Positions 25,201-35,026 of a stretch of 64,000 nt of DNA are shown piece after piece; within the stretch, counting starts at the first letter, position 1, and each line of letters opens with the position of its first letter. The notes beneath the pieces were generated by a model that was given only the letters and a program-made list of their open reading frames with translations, was not told the origin of the DNA and ran no database searches. Source of the stretch: Oscarella lobularis (lineage: Eukaryota; Porifera; Homoscleromorpha; Homosclerophorida; Oscarellidae); NCBI RefSeq assembly GCF_947507565.1, contig NC_089185.1, positions 2,914,001 through 2,978,000 of the forward strand. Direction: 5' to 3'. Position numbers and translations under genes: made by a program.

Positions 25201-25831
25201 GAGGAGGAGTCGAAGGACAGTGGTGGACTGATGCCGTCGTCTCACACCTCTCTCTTATCCAACTGGGAGTGGAGAGCTACTCACGGATTAGATTCGCCTG
25301 GGAAAACTAGAAGATTTCCGTCTGCCGGCAATGCTAGTGGAGAAGAGAGCGCGACATCTTCGTCACCAAAAATGCCTCCAAAATCTCCTGGAAAGTAAGA
25401 GGCTAATGTTTCCGGTCTGCACAAGAACTTTACTTCTTTTTTGAGTAGGCGTCCACCTCCTCCCGTTGCTCCCAAACCGGCTTGGGCTCGACGTCAGCTG
25501 TCTTTTCAAGGGGGATTCGTGGAAAAGGCCGTATCATTTGACGACGTTAGTACATGATAATTAGAAGCGTATCTGAGTAGATACAATAAATAATACAGTG
25601 GAACTCCACTTATTATTGATGACCTATTGCCCAAGTGGGGTTGTACTGTAACACGACTAGAATTTAGACCTGCTTTTCAAATATTTAATTTTATTTACTA
25701 ATTAATCTCTCCAGAATCCGTTTGAATTCGAAAGAGCTCCATCGTTGACGAGCAAATTCGCGCGACCCAAAGGCCCATTCAATCGCCGCCGTCCGACGAG
25801 AGCAAGACCGAAACTCACCGAAGGCGAATAA
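22290..25831 (+). CDS. Acidic then coiled-coil then proline-rich protein, not recognised
   Basis: Eleven exons: 22290-23774, 23836-23925, 23980-24026, 24076-24146, 24198-24376, 24424-24510, 24561-24917, 24969-25134, 25172-25394, 25449-25545, 25715-25831, joining to 972 residues. The first 495 codons are one exon, mostly Glu/Asp/Ser low complexity (SEEDSNVSLS, SENEED-like runs) with repeated ASEDDVAED. A short conserved-looking segment (LDLFGIPGRQIVPWFVPK) leads into a coiled coil (LELKQSQREVSQLKERVKEL). The C-terminal third is Ser/Gly-rich with NEPPPPPEQ and RPPPPVAPKPAWARR, possible SH3/WW ligands, and a basic end. The composition suggests a scaffold, but no family is recognised. Confidence 0.72.
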
Positions 25832-25933
25832 TTTCCAAATATTATTTTCTACACGTGCTATTTTTGGAAGATCACGTGCGCGTTCGCGTGCTCCGCGTCA
25901 AGTGTCGCCTAACTATTCGCCGTGCCGTAGATT

Positions 25934-28900
25934 ATGGCTCTCGCCGTCGCCGGTGCGACGTCCCAAACGCCGGACGCGTACGGCTACCTGTGCCACCTGC
26001 AGGAAATGAAACAGTAAACGCCCCCCGGGGTCCCATTCGCCTTCCCCTCGCAATCGTCTCCCATCGAAAGGTGGCTCGAAACGTGTCTCAAAACCGAACT
26101 GCCTCCCGTCGACGAACTCGAAGAGCGTATGCGCAACGGCGTCTATCTCGTGCGTCTCGGCATGTCGCTCATGCCGGGCGATTCGCTCTGGACGAAGGCG
26201 TACGATCTCGACGAGACGAAGTACTCGGTGAGGCGATCGCGCGAAACGTCCACATGTGACGTCACATGCCTACCGTTCATATAGAGTCGCGGTCTCGACT
26301 TCAGGCACACGGATAATATCAACTTATGGATTCAGTCACTCTCGCGACTCGGCTTGCCCTCCGTCTTCTACCCGGGCGTCACGGACGTCTACGAGAAGAA
26401 GAATATGCCGCGATTAGTCTACTGTCTTCACGCGTTGAGGTAGGAACCGTCGTAGAAAGTCGCGCGAGATCGAACGCACAATGCGGGGGTGTGTCGCCCA
26501 TAGTCACTTCCTCAAGAAAGAAGGTCGCATTGGAACGAGCGTTCGCGATTTATACGGCGAAGCTCAATTTTCAGGCAAAAAAATAAATATATATTTAATT
26601 AATTAATTAGTGGAGTCTTTTAGAAAAGGAAGTCAAGGCGGCTCAGTCGAGTTTGGCCAAAGCGAAGGAGCCCGTGCCGTCGTTCGAAGTGGTCGAGGAT
26701 CTCGTAGAGGAAGAGGTTTTATTTCCATCCTGTCAACTGACCAGGATGTGTAGTCTCTGGTTTATAGATTCAGTACCAAGGGATGGACGTTCTCGCTCAA
26801 GCGGTCGAAGCCGAACGAAAGCGTCTCGACGACGCGGCGGCGGAGAAAGGCAAAGAGACGTCGAAAACGGCAGCGACGATAACCTACGAAGACATGGAAA
26901 TGCCGAAAGAAACTGAAACAGCCCCAAGAGAAGAGTCTCAGTCGTACGAAGACGTTGAAGTGAGACCGAAGCCAACGTCACCGGCCAAATCGAAAGACAA
27001 CGATGCATACGATGACGTCGAAGTGACGAAACCCTCGCCACCAGTCGAGACGGCAAACGTCTCAAATGAGGTCTTAGATTATGATGAAGTCACACCTGAT
27101 CCACTGCCCAAAGAAGTCTCCAAGGAGAGCGAAGCGTATGATGACGTTGCACCCGATCCGCTCCCCAAAGAACTCTCGCCGCCACCGCCGCCTCTTCCGG
27201 TTAAACAGAGACGTTCGACGGCGTCGACGTCGAGTCCGGCGTCGACGTCGCCGGCGAAGACTTCACAAGCGCCCGCTTTGGAATCGATCTATGATGCCGC
27301 TGGTTCGAAACAATATTTATTTGCGTATTGTCTATATTGTTTCGTTTTTAGATCCCGCTGCGAAATTGAGTCAGCAGGAGATCTATGGCGAGCTTCAGTG
27401 TAACAAGCAAGGTTGGACGGCTGTCCTGTATGCCAGAGTGAACAAAGATCAGGTCAAAAAGAAGAGGGAAGAGCTCGCGAAAGCCGGCCTCTCGCAGCGT
27501 ACGTCACAACAAAAATTCATAATCTCGATTTTTGAATTTTTTTTCTGCAGTTGAGGCTGCCGTCCAGGCGATCAATAAGGCCGTGAGTGGCACTGATTCC
27601 CAAACGACGTATGCTGCTCTAAAGGCGGATGACGCCCAATTGCCGCAAATCTTCAACGAGCCAGAGCAATATCACAAGGCTTTGGTGGCGGCGCGGAAGC
27701 TCGCTCTGCCGAATAGCGCTCTGGTTGTGTACACGGGTATTAGCAGGGAGGAAACGGAAAGGCTATTGTCTAGTATGAGGTAAGACTCTGTGGGGGGTAC
27801 CTTGGACGGATGTAAGTGGATGTCTTTTCCTCTTAGTGCGGGCGCGTATCTCGTTCGACGAAGTGGGTCGTCTCCTTCGGATCATATAGTGTCGTTCAGG
27901 TTATTAGTATTTCGTTTATTTACGCGTAAGTGCTCTAGTCGTTTTTCTTATAGAAACCAAACGGGAATTAAGCATTGGAAGATTGGATTCGAAGGCGGAA
28001 AGTATTTCTGGGGAAATAGTGGGCGCTACGAAACGTTGGCGGAATTCGTCGAAGTATAAATACGCATATTTCAATCTACGTAGAGAAATTAGATCTTGTG
28101 CGTAGGCATTCACTTTTGCTCTGCAAGTAAACACAAAACTAATGATATATCCTGGAGTGTCTAAGGAATTGACGGCGTCATCCAACATGCCACCTGATGT
28201 CCAACAGGTCAATTCTCCAGTCTAATAAATGCCTTTAGGAGTCTAGCCTGTCTTTGTTTTTCTTTTAGATGCTGCAAAGATTGCAGAAGGAATCAGAGAG
28301 CTCTTTAACTCACGAACAAATAAGACAAGTCGTTCTGGATATGAATGAGAAAATCAAAGCTCAGCTGAAGGCAATCATGTCCGGTGGCGATGAACCAGCA
28401 AAGAACAAGGTCGACAGAAAAAAATTGACAATGACGTCAAAAAAATTATTGGTTGTTTGTTTAGCCTCCGCCGCCTGCTGGAGGATTATCCAAGACTCGT
28501 CCGTCTATGAAAAAATCTGGGTGGAAAAAGACTGTGAGTTTTAGGGCCTTGAGATATTGAATCCTATGTACGTTCGTGTAGATGGTTCTGGCTGTGAATA
28601 GACAGCAAGCTGAACAGCTTCTAAGTCAGGCTGGAAGGTGAAATAGAATTATTGAATGTAATTCTAATTGATTTATTGATTTATTTAGGCCGGGCTCTTA
28701 CCTTGTGAGACCTAGTGAAAGTGAGATAGGCAGTTTTTCTATTAGCTACAGGTGAGCACAGATTTGACATAAAGCCAAGCGTTTTATTCTTCCTCTAGAA
28801 CCACAACGGAACTAAAACACTGGAAAGCTATGAAGAACAAGGGAAGCGAAACATTCGTTATTCCACCCAAGACCGAAGTCTTCAATAGCCTCGAGGACGT

Positions 28901-29444
28901 AGTTCAGGTATGAAAAAAAATTATTTGCATTCTCTAAGTGTAGTGTTGTCAAATTAGTTTTTTGAAAATATTGTTCGTTCGACGACAGGACTCGTCTTGG
29001 AGCCATTGAATCCGATAGCGCGAAGCGCATGTAAGAGAAATCCTCATCAACACCAACACCTCCTTTGCTAACTGCTACATATTATTTATTCCTATAGCAA
29101 AACGACCGCAGCAACCTCTACCACCCGTACCTCAGCCGCAAGGGGGAAAGCAGCTTTTGAACGAAGTGGCTCCAGAAGCTCCAAGGCGCACGACCTCCGT
29201 TGGCGGCAGGCCGTCGCAAGGCGGCCGGTCGGTGAGCCACTGGTCGGTTGATGACGTCATGTCGTGGATGCAACGCGTCGGTCTCGGCGATTATGCGGCC
29301 GTTTTCAAAGCGAACGAAGTCGATGGAGCGTGTTTGGAGCAAATAACTAATGACATGCTCAAGAACGATTTGAATGTGGCTGCTCTTGGAAACAGGCAGC
29401 GCATTCTCAGAAAAGTGCAATTGCTTGTTGGAAACGTTAAGTAG
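25934..29444 (+). CDS. IQGAP-like CH domain, two SH2 domains and SAM domain adaptor
   Basis: Eighteen exons: 25934-26013, 26071-26227, 26285-26439, 26504-26574, 26624-26715, 26768-27302, 27352-27498, 27551-27779, 27837-27899, 27954-28053, 28106-28207, 28269-28409, 28465-28533, 28582-28637, 28689-28751, 28799-28907, 28958-29030, 29098-29444; 862 residues. N-terminus is the IQGAP calponin-homology type (YGYLCHLQEMK, LDFRHTDNINLWIQ, FYPGVTDVYEKKNMPR). Next come tyrosine motifs (YEDMEM, YEDVEV, YDDVEV, YDEVTPDP, YDDVAPDP) and a polyproline run, then an IQGAP repeat-like helix (AAVQAINKAVSGTD). SH2-1: GAYLVRRSGSS; SH2-2: GSYLVRPSES; both keep the phosphotyrosine-binding Arg. SAM: WSVDDVMSWMQRVGLGDY to the stop. 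No RasGAP-like domain is present. The intron after 26574 would be GC-AG. It is predicted to be a phosphotyrosine adaptor linked to actin. Confidence 0.88.
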
Positions 29445-29836
29445 TAGTAATTGTGTGTGCCCGTGCAAGCGTCGGCTTTTTTTATATTCTCCCCTTTTTT
29501 TGCTATCGTTGTTTCGCTTTTCGTAATTTTTGTTGCCCTCCATCGATCATCCGGGACGGCGATTTCGAGCACTCCTCGCCCTCGGACGGTGATTTGAAGG
29601 CCCCGATGACGCCATGCGCAGCTAAACGGACTCTCTAAGACTCGCGAAGAGTTAGTGGACGACTAGGCATCATTTCGGCGAGATTCGGACGAGTTTCTAA
29701 CGTTTTCCGTCTCAGCATGCAGCACGCGCCTTCGATCTTTCTACACGTGTAGTGACCACACGCGACGTTTCCTGCAAACATGTTATTACGTCAGACCGTG
29801 AATTCCATTCTCAGGCTCGCACGTGGCATAAATAAT

Positions 29837-29972
29837 AGTTATTACTTGGTCACGAGGGCGGTATGGGATTATGACACGCGAGATAACTGCCCCGAGGCGA
29901 AGCCGAGGGCAGTTATCGAGGGTGGAGGGTGTATAAATCCCACACCGCCCGAGTTTTGACCATGTAATAACT
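29837..29972. mobile_element. Foldback (MITE-like) hairpin element
   Basis: The two halves are imperfect reverse complements. Left arm begins AGTTATTACTTGGTC, right arm ends GACCATGTAATAACT. Inner parts pair GGGCGGTATGGGATT with AATCCCACACCGCCC, and the centre pairs GATAACTGCCC with GGGCAGTTATC around a 14-base loop. It is absent from the homologous upstream regions of the other array genes, so it was inserted here or lost elsewhere. No coding capacity. Confidence 0.6.
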
Positions 29973-30019
29973 GAGTTATATCCCCCGACTTCGTGAATAA
30001 AACCGATTCGTAGCAGGTG

Positions 30020-30130
30020 TGCCGGTCCCGTAGCACGATGGGTACGAGCGTAGGTGTAGGTTGGCTAGTTCGAATCCGTTTCGATTCACTTTTCTTTTTT
30101 TCTTTTTTTCTTTTTCTTTTTTTCTTAACA
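30020..30130 (+). repeat. tRNA-like pol III head, SINE-like
   Basis: A-box-like TAGCACGATGGG (30031-30042) and a good B box AGTTCGAATCC (30067-30077) are followed by T-rich DNA with several TTTT runs (30091-30127) that could terminate pol III. The A-B spacing is short and the acceptor and T stems do not pair well, so it is not a functional tRNA; a tRNA-derived SINE head or relic fits better. Confidence 0.35.
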
Positions 30131-30540
30131 ATTTCAACGTCTTGCAAGAGGTTTTCGACGCGAATAGTTGACGTAGGAAGACGTCTAAGGCGATCATCGC
30201 CTCCCTGTATGTGTTTTGCGCAAGTGCGTAAGCAAAATCGTCGCCGCTTGCGTCGGCTTGACTCGCTGCAGTCTTGCAACGTACAACCAAACATTTAGTC
30301 GGGGTAAATCGCCAGTGGCCACCGGGGCCCCCGTTAGGGAGGTTAATTAACCACCTCCCTAGTTACCTAGGGGGATATCTATGATTTGGGGCGTGTATAC
30401 CGCCCTGTCGGCGCCTTTGATCCTCCCCCGCATCGGGATATAAGCATAGCGACGGGAGCGGACCTACAAGCGGAGCGGACCTTTCGCCGTGTTTGACTGT
30501 TGTATATCATCGCTCCTGGCGAATTAGCAGAACACAGGCA

Positions 30541-31843
30541 ATGCAGTTCTTCTTCTTCTTTCTTGCTACTCTCTCGTTCATATTCCAATGGGGGGAAAGT
30601 ACAAGTACGTGCCAAAATGCGAACCTCCGAGTCGTCTCCTCCGAAAAAGGGCCTACGGTCTGCATGTCGTTGAACGAGTACCAGAAACAAATTGTAGGCG
30701 TGAACGCAACGAAAGGAGAGGTTTGACATCTTACTATATAACTACTAAAAGCTACTCGTCACGGTTACGTATAGAAAGGGGAGAAGGGAGCCGACGGGCA
30801 AAAGGTAGGCCTGGTTTCCAGAGGCGGCATGCATGACATTATTACTATAATAATAGGGAGAATCCGGTGGGGCCATAGAAGGTAGGCATTTATATATATG
30901 AAGTATTCTTTATCGTAGTATAAAACTATAAGGAGGGCTTCATACGAACGGATCGTGTTCGTGCTATTGTATTGAACCGTGTCCGATTTCAAGTTCCAAT
31001 GTCGTCTCGCTTAACGTCGGTGGGACGGTGTTCATGACGACTGTAGAGACTCTCACCCAAGACCCTCACTCGATTCTCGCGACCATGGTCGCGAACAATC
31101 AAAGCGAACCGGACGGAAGTTATTTCTTTGATCGTGACCCCACCCATTTTCGCTACATATTGAATTATCTGCGAACGGGATTACTTTACAGCGATCAGCC
31201 CGATACCAATCTTGCGAGAAGGGAGCTACTACTTGAAGCCAGATACTACAACGTATCGGCAATGGTCCGACTCTTCAACCCGTTCAAAGAAAGTGCTATA
31301 CTTCCATATGACAGCCAATATCAGAGCGTCATGCTGTCGTGGCTTCAGGAAGATGGAATCAGTTCTGATTGGAGGCTAATTTACAGAGGCACGAGAGACG
31401 GCTTCGCCGTGTCATCTTTTCACTCGTTATGTGACAATAAGGGTCCTACAATAACCCTCATTAGATCGGTTGGAGATTGCATATTTGGAGGTTACAGCGA
31501 TGTTTCGTGGACTAGTAGGGGTGGTTATATCCAAAGTACGGACGCTTTCCTGTTTGCCTTTGTTTCTAATGGCCTGGGCACAACGCCTTTTCGAGGGCGT
31601 GTATTCCAAAACTCTCAATATGCTATGCATGACAGCAGCGAGTACGGTCCAACGTTTGGAGAAGGTCACGATCTGCGCATTTATAGTGATAGTAACTCGA
31701 ATACTAATAGTTACGTGAATTGGGGAAAGACTTACGAGTTGCCTGATGGCTATACCTACGGTGGAAGCGGCCGAACTTGGATTTGCGGGTATAATTTTCA
31801 AACAATCGAAATCGAGGTCTTTGCACTGGCTTCCAACAACTGA
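30541..31843 (+). CDS. Array gene 1: secreted collagen-like BTB-TLDc protein (alpha context)
   Basis: Exons 30541-30720, 30775-30804, 30857-30881, 30933-31843 give 381 residues. Exon 1: signal peptide (MQFFFFFLATLSFIFQWGES) and a conserved region (CQNANLRVV, GPTVCMSLNEYQK) ending NATKGE. Exons 2-3 continue an uninterrupted Gly-X-Y run (KGEKGADGQK, GESGGAIE), six to seven triplets in all. Exon 4: Cys-rich linker (GSCSCYCIEPCP), T1/KCTD-type BTB (VVSLNVGGTVFMTTVETL, YFFDRDPTHFRYILNYLRTG), then a TLDc domain (WRLIYRGTRDGFAVSSFHS, CIFGGYSDVSW, AFLFAFVSNG, IEIEVFALAS). BTB-T1 domains oligomerise and are normally cytosolic; TLDc is known from oxidation-resistance and V-ATPase-binding proteins. The signal peptide and collagen-like stalk instead predict secretion as a multimer. 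No transmembrane segment follows. Confidence 0.87.
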
Positions 31844-32604
31844 ATTTGACAAACTGCCTGAAACTGCTGACATGATTCCACTTGATGTTGCCTAGTCAGT
31901 TCATGTTGTCTGATTTCTCAATTTGATGTTTTGTCTGCGAGTTTCAGTCGTTTGCTAAAAGTAATTAGGTGCTACTATTTGACTTAGCAGCCTACTACAG
32001 TAGTCACCTTGACTCAAACTCGAAGCTCGCCGTACGATAATAGCAGCACTTTGGTAGAGTAGAAAATCAAAGCTCAGCTGAACGCAATCGTGTACGGCGG
32101 AAGTGAACCGGTAAAAGAGAAGATCAGTAGAAAAATTTTCGGATGAAGTCAGGAATTGATTAATTTGTCCCTTTGTCCGCTCACTGAAGGATTATCCGAG
32201 ACTCGTCTGTCAATGAAGAAATCTTGATGGAAGAAGACTGTGACGGTCAGGACGTGGACCTCGTAATATTGAATCGTGTAAATTGTTTTGCAGGGAATCA
32301 ATAGACAACAAGCTGAACAGGTAAGAGCTTGGCCTAAATAAATAGCAGTAAATGTTCTATTCTACCTTCCAGCACTTGGAAGCGGTGAGACCTAAAATTT
32401 AGTGAAAGTGATATAGGCAGTTTTTCTATACCTCAACCGTTAAGAATGCAGCTTTTGGACGACCACAGCATGTGCCTTCTTTCGCATAGGCAGTTGTTAT
32501 GATTGGGTCCAGGAGGTCGCACCAGGTGGCATCACCATAACTGTATAAATGAGACGGAATTGACAGTTACATATCATTCCTACGAACTACCAGAGCGCAA
32601 GGCA
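31844..32604 (+). repeat. Spacer with relic of SH2/SAM gene linker exons; beta-class promoter
   Basis: From about 32,052 to 32,440 the sequence matches, with many changes, the stretch 28,346-28,745 of the adaptor gene (exon 12 end to second SH2 start, introns included): AAAATCAAAGCTCAGCTGAA and AGGATTATCCGAGACTCGTC are recognisable. Frames are broken. A TATAAAT at 32,544 lies 61 bp before the next start codon. Confidence 0.75.
32544..32550 (+). promoter_or_regulatory. TATA box of beta-class array promoter
   Basis: TATAAAT in CATAACTGTATAAATGAGAC, repeated at 42,479 and 53,419, always 61 bp upstream of a beta-class start codon. Confidence 0.55.
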
Positions 32605-33874
32605 ATGCAGTTCTTGTTCTTTCTCGCTACTGTTTCGTTGCTATTTGAATGGGGAGAAAGTACAAACACGTGCCAAAATGCTCTCCTCCGAGTCGTCTCG
32701 TCCGCCGAAGGACCAACGGTCTGCATGTCGTTGAACGAGTACCAGAAACGAAGTGGAGGCGTGAACGCAACAAAAGGAGAGGTCTGACATCTTACTATAA
32801 TGACTAAACCTATGTATACTCGTCACGGTCACGTATGTAGAAAGGAGAGAAGGGAGCCGACGGACAGAAGGTATACGTGGTTCTAGTCAGAGACAGCCTG
32901 AGGCATTTTTTATTTCCGCTAGTTAGAATCGGGTGGGGCCACAGAAGGTAAGCATTTCGATATGACGTTTTGTTTATCTTAGTCTTCTAAACGAAGGGCT
33001 ACATGCTTTTATTAAACCGTGTCCGAGTTCCAATGCCATCTCGCTCAACATCGGTGGGAGAGTGTTTATGACGACTATAGAGACAATCTCTCGAGATCCT
33101 GACTCGATTCTCGCAACCATGGTCGCGAACAATCAAAGCGAACCGGACGGAAGTTATTTCTTCGATCGTGACCCCACCCATTTTCGGTACATATTGAATT
33201 ATATGCGAATGGGATTACCTAACCGGCCTGATACCTATCTCGCGAGAAGGGAGCTGTTACTTGAAGCCAGATACTACAACGTATCGGCAATCGTTCGACT
33301 TCTAAACCAGCCGTTTGGCGAAAGTATGATACTTCCATATGACAGCCAATATCAGAGCGTCATGCTGTCGTGGCTTCAGGAAGATGGAATCAGTTCTGAT
33401 TGGAAGCTAATCTACAGAGGCACGAGAGACGGCTTCGGCGCGTTATCTTTTCACGCGTTCTGTGACAATAAGGGTCCTACAATAACTCTCATTAAATCGG
33501 TTGGAGATTGCATATTTGGAGGCTACAGTGATTTTTCGTGGACTAGTAGAAATGATTATATTCAAAGTACGGACGCTTTCCTGTTTGCCTTTGTTTCTAG
33601 TGGCCTGGGCACAACACCTTTTCGAGGGCGAGTATTCCAAAACGCTGGAAATGCTATGTATGACAACAGCGGGTACGGTCCATCATTTGGAGGAGGTCAC
33701 GATCTGCACATTGCAAGTGATAGTAACTCAAATACTAATAGTTACATAAATTGGGGACATGCTTACGAGTTGCCTGATGGCTATACCTACAGTGGAAACG
33801 GCCGAACTTGGATTTGCGGAGCAAATTTTCAAACAATCGAAATCGAGGTCTTTGCACTGGCTTCCAGTAACTAA
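32605..33874 (+). CDS. Array gene 2: secreted collagen-like BTB-TLDc protein (beta context)
   Basis: Exons 32605-32781, 32841-32870, 32923-32947, 32997-33874; 369 residues. The beta-class signal peptide differs (MQFLFFLATVSLLFEWGES) and exon 1 reads CQNALLRVV. Exon 3 begins TTA instead of GGA, so the Gly that should continue the collagen register is Leu (LESGGATE). The linker is GLHAFIKPCPSSN, with one Cys where alpha copies have four. The BTB C-terminal part (MGLPNRPDTYLARREL, LLNQPFGESM) is shared almost exactly with array gene 8 and not with other beta copies, suggesting sequence exchange. Confidence 0.85.
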
Positions 33875-34149
33875 ATCAGATGTTTCTGATTTGATGAACA
33901 GCCTGTAACTGCTGATATGTTTTCACTTGATGTTGTCTTGTTGCCGTTCGTCCAAGTTGTCTGATTTCTCAATTTGATGTGTTTTTTCTGCAAGCTTTAG
34001 TCAGCAATTAGGTGCTACCATTTGACTCCACATGCAGTCTACCAATCACCTTGATGCAACGAATAGGTTAATTTATTTATCGCATGCAAACTAGATAGTG
34101 CGTACATTAGACCAGTTTCCGTGTGCGCGCGCAGTCGCTAGACTATACG
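33875..34149 (+). other. 3' flank of gene 2 and 5' region of type II stub
   Basis: Repeated array DNA matching 54,760-55,024. It contains the CAGATGTTTCTGATTTGATG element that follows many of the array stops. No gene seen. Confidence 0.6.
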
Positions 34150-34484
34150 ATGAAGACGCTAGCATTTCTACTCGTTCTCGTCGTGCAAACCAATTCGTTC
34201 TTCCTCTCGAAGATCCCTATTCCGACGCTGCCTCCAATATTCGATCCGGCGACTCCTGCCGTCAACAAAGCTCCAAGTCTCCCAGACAATTTTGTCGTAC
34301 TCAACATCGGCGGAACAGTGTTCTCGGCGATTATGCGGCCGTTTTCAAAGCGAACGAAGTCGATGGAGCGTGTTTGGAGCAAATAAATAATGACATGCTC
34401 AAGAACGATTTGAATGTGGCTGCTCTTGGAAACAGGCATCGCATTCTCAGAAAAGTGCAATTGCTTTTTGGAAACGTTAAGTAG
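34150..34484 (+). pseudogene. Type II BTB stub fused to SAM-exon relic (deletion chimera)
   Basis: It starts with the type II signal peptide (MKTLAFLLVLVVQTNSFF) and proline-rich linker (IPIPTLPPIFDPATPAV), reaches the first BTB strand (VVLNIGGTVF), then at about 34,321 changes abruptly to the SAM exon sequence (TCGGCGATTATGCGGCCG), out of frame, with a stop at 34,386. The SAM frame itself is open from there to 34,484. The homologous place in the second block (55,025-56,566) has a complete type II gene and a SAM relic, so about 1.2 kb is missing here. Confidence 0.8.
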
Positions 34485-35026
34485 TAAATTGTGTGTGCAC
34501 GTGCGAGCGTCGGCTTTTTCCCTTTTTTTTGCTATCGTTGTTTTGCTTTCGTAATTTTTGTTTCCATCCGGGACGGCGATTTCGAGAACTCCTCCTCGAA
34601 ATCGAGAACCTGGACGGTGATTTGAAGGCCCTGATGACGCCACGCGCAGCTAAAACGGACTCAAGAAGAGTTAGTGGACGACTAGGCATCATTTCGGCGA
34701 GATTCGGACGAGTTTCTAACGTTTTCGCAACGGTCAGCGTCTCAGCACGCGCCTTCGATCTTTCTACGTAGTGACCATGGGCAGTGTCTCAAGCAAGTGT
34801 TCACACGCGACGTTTCCTCCAAGCGTGTTATTACGTCAGACCTTGATTTCCATTCTCTACTCGCACGTGGCATAACCATAGCGACGGGAGCGGACCTAAA
34901 CGCGGTGGTCAAGCGGACGCAGGAACGTCTCCCTGCGCGGTGCATGTGGTTATATATTAGGTGAACGGACGCTGGTCTTTGACTGTTGTATATCATCGCT
35001 CCTGGCGAATTAGCAGAACACAGGCA
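34485..35026 (+). repeat. SAM-gene 3' flank copy leading into alpha-class promoter
   Basis: Same sequence family as 29,445-29,830: T-rich stretch, ATTTCGGCGAGATTCGGACG, CACGTGGCATAACC. Near 34,950 a GTTATATATTAGG element lies about 75 bp before the next start. No gene. Confidence 0.6.

Larger units (their letters stand above)
29445..30540 (+). other. 3' flank of SH2/SAM gene carrying a composite insertion, upstream of the first array gene
   Basis: The first about 390 bp after the SAM stop recur downstream of each SAM relic in the array, so this is the ancestral junction between the adaptor gene and the array. Compared with the other copies (which read GTGGCATAACCATAGCGACG), about 600 bp are inserted here between roughly 29,833 and 30,440. 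The insert holds a foldback, a tRNA-like head, T-rich DNA and a GGTTAATTAACC palindrome. No gene is seen in it. Confidence 0.7.

Noticed and set aside
29445-30300. Possible functional tRNA at about 30,024
   Set aside because: A and B boxes are present but too close together, and acceptor and T stems do not pair.
30493-30726. Exon 1 reading frames read as complete 60-80 residue secreted peptides
   Set aside because: The frame ends only because translation runs through the donor (GAG|GTTTGA). A phase-matched acceptor with Gly-X-Y codons follows in every copy, so it is exon 1 of a longer gene.
34321-34484. SAM domain as a real part of a secreted type II protein
   Set aside because: The junction is out of frame and the second block shows the two parts are separate; a deletion product.
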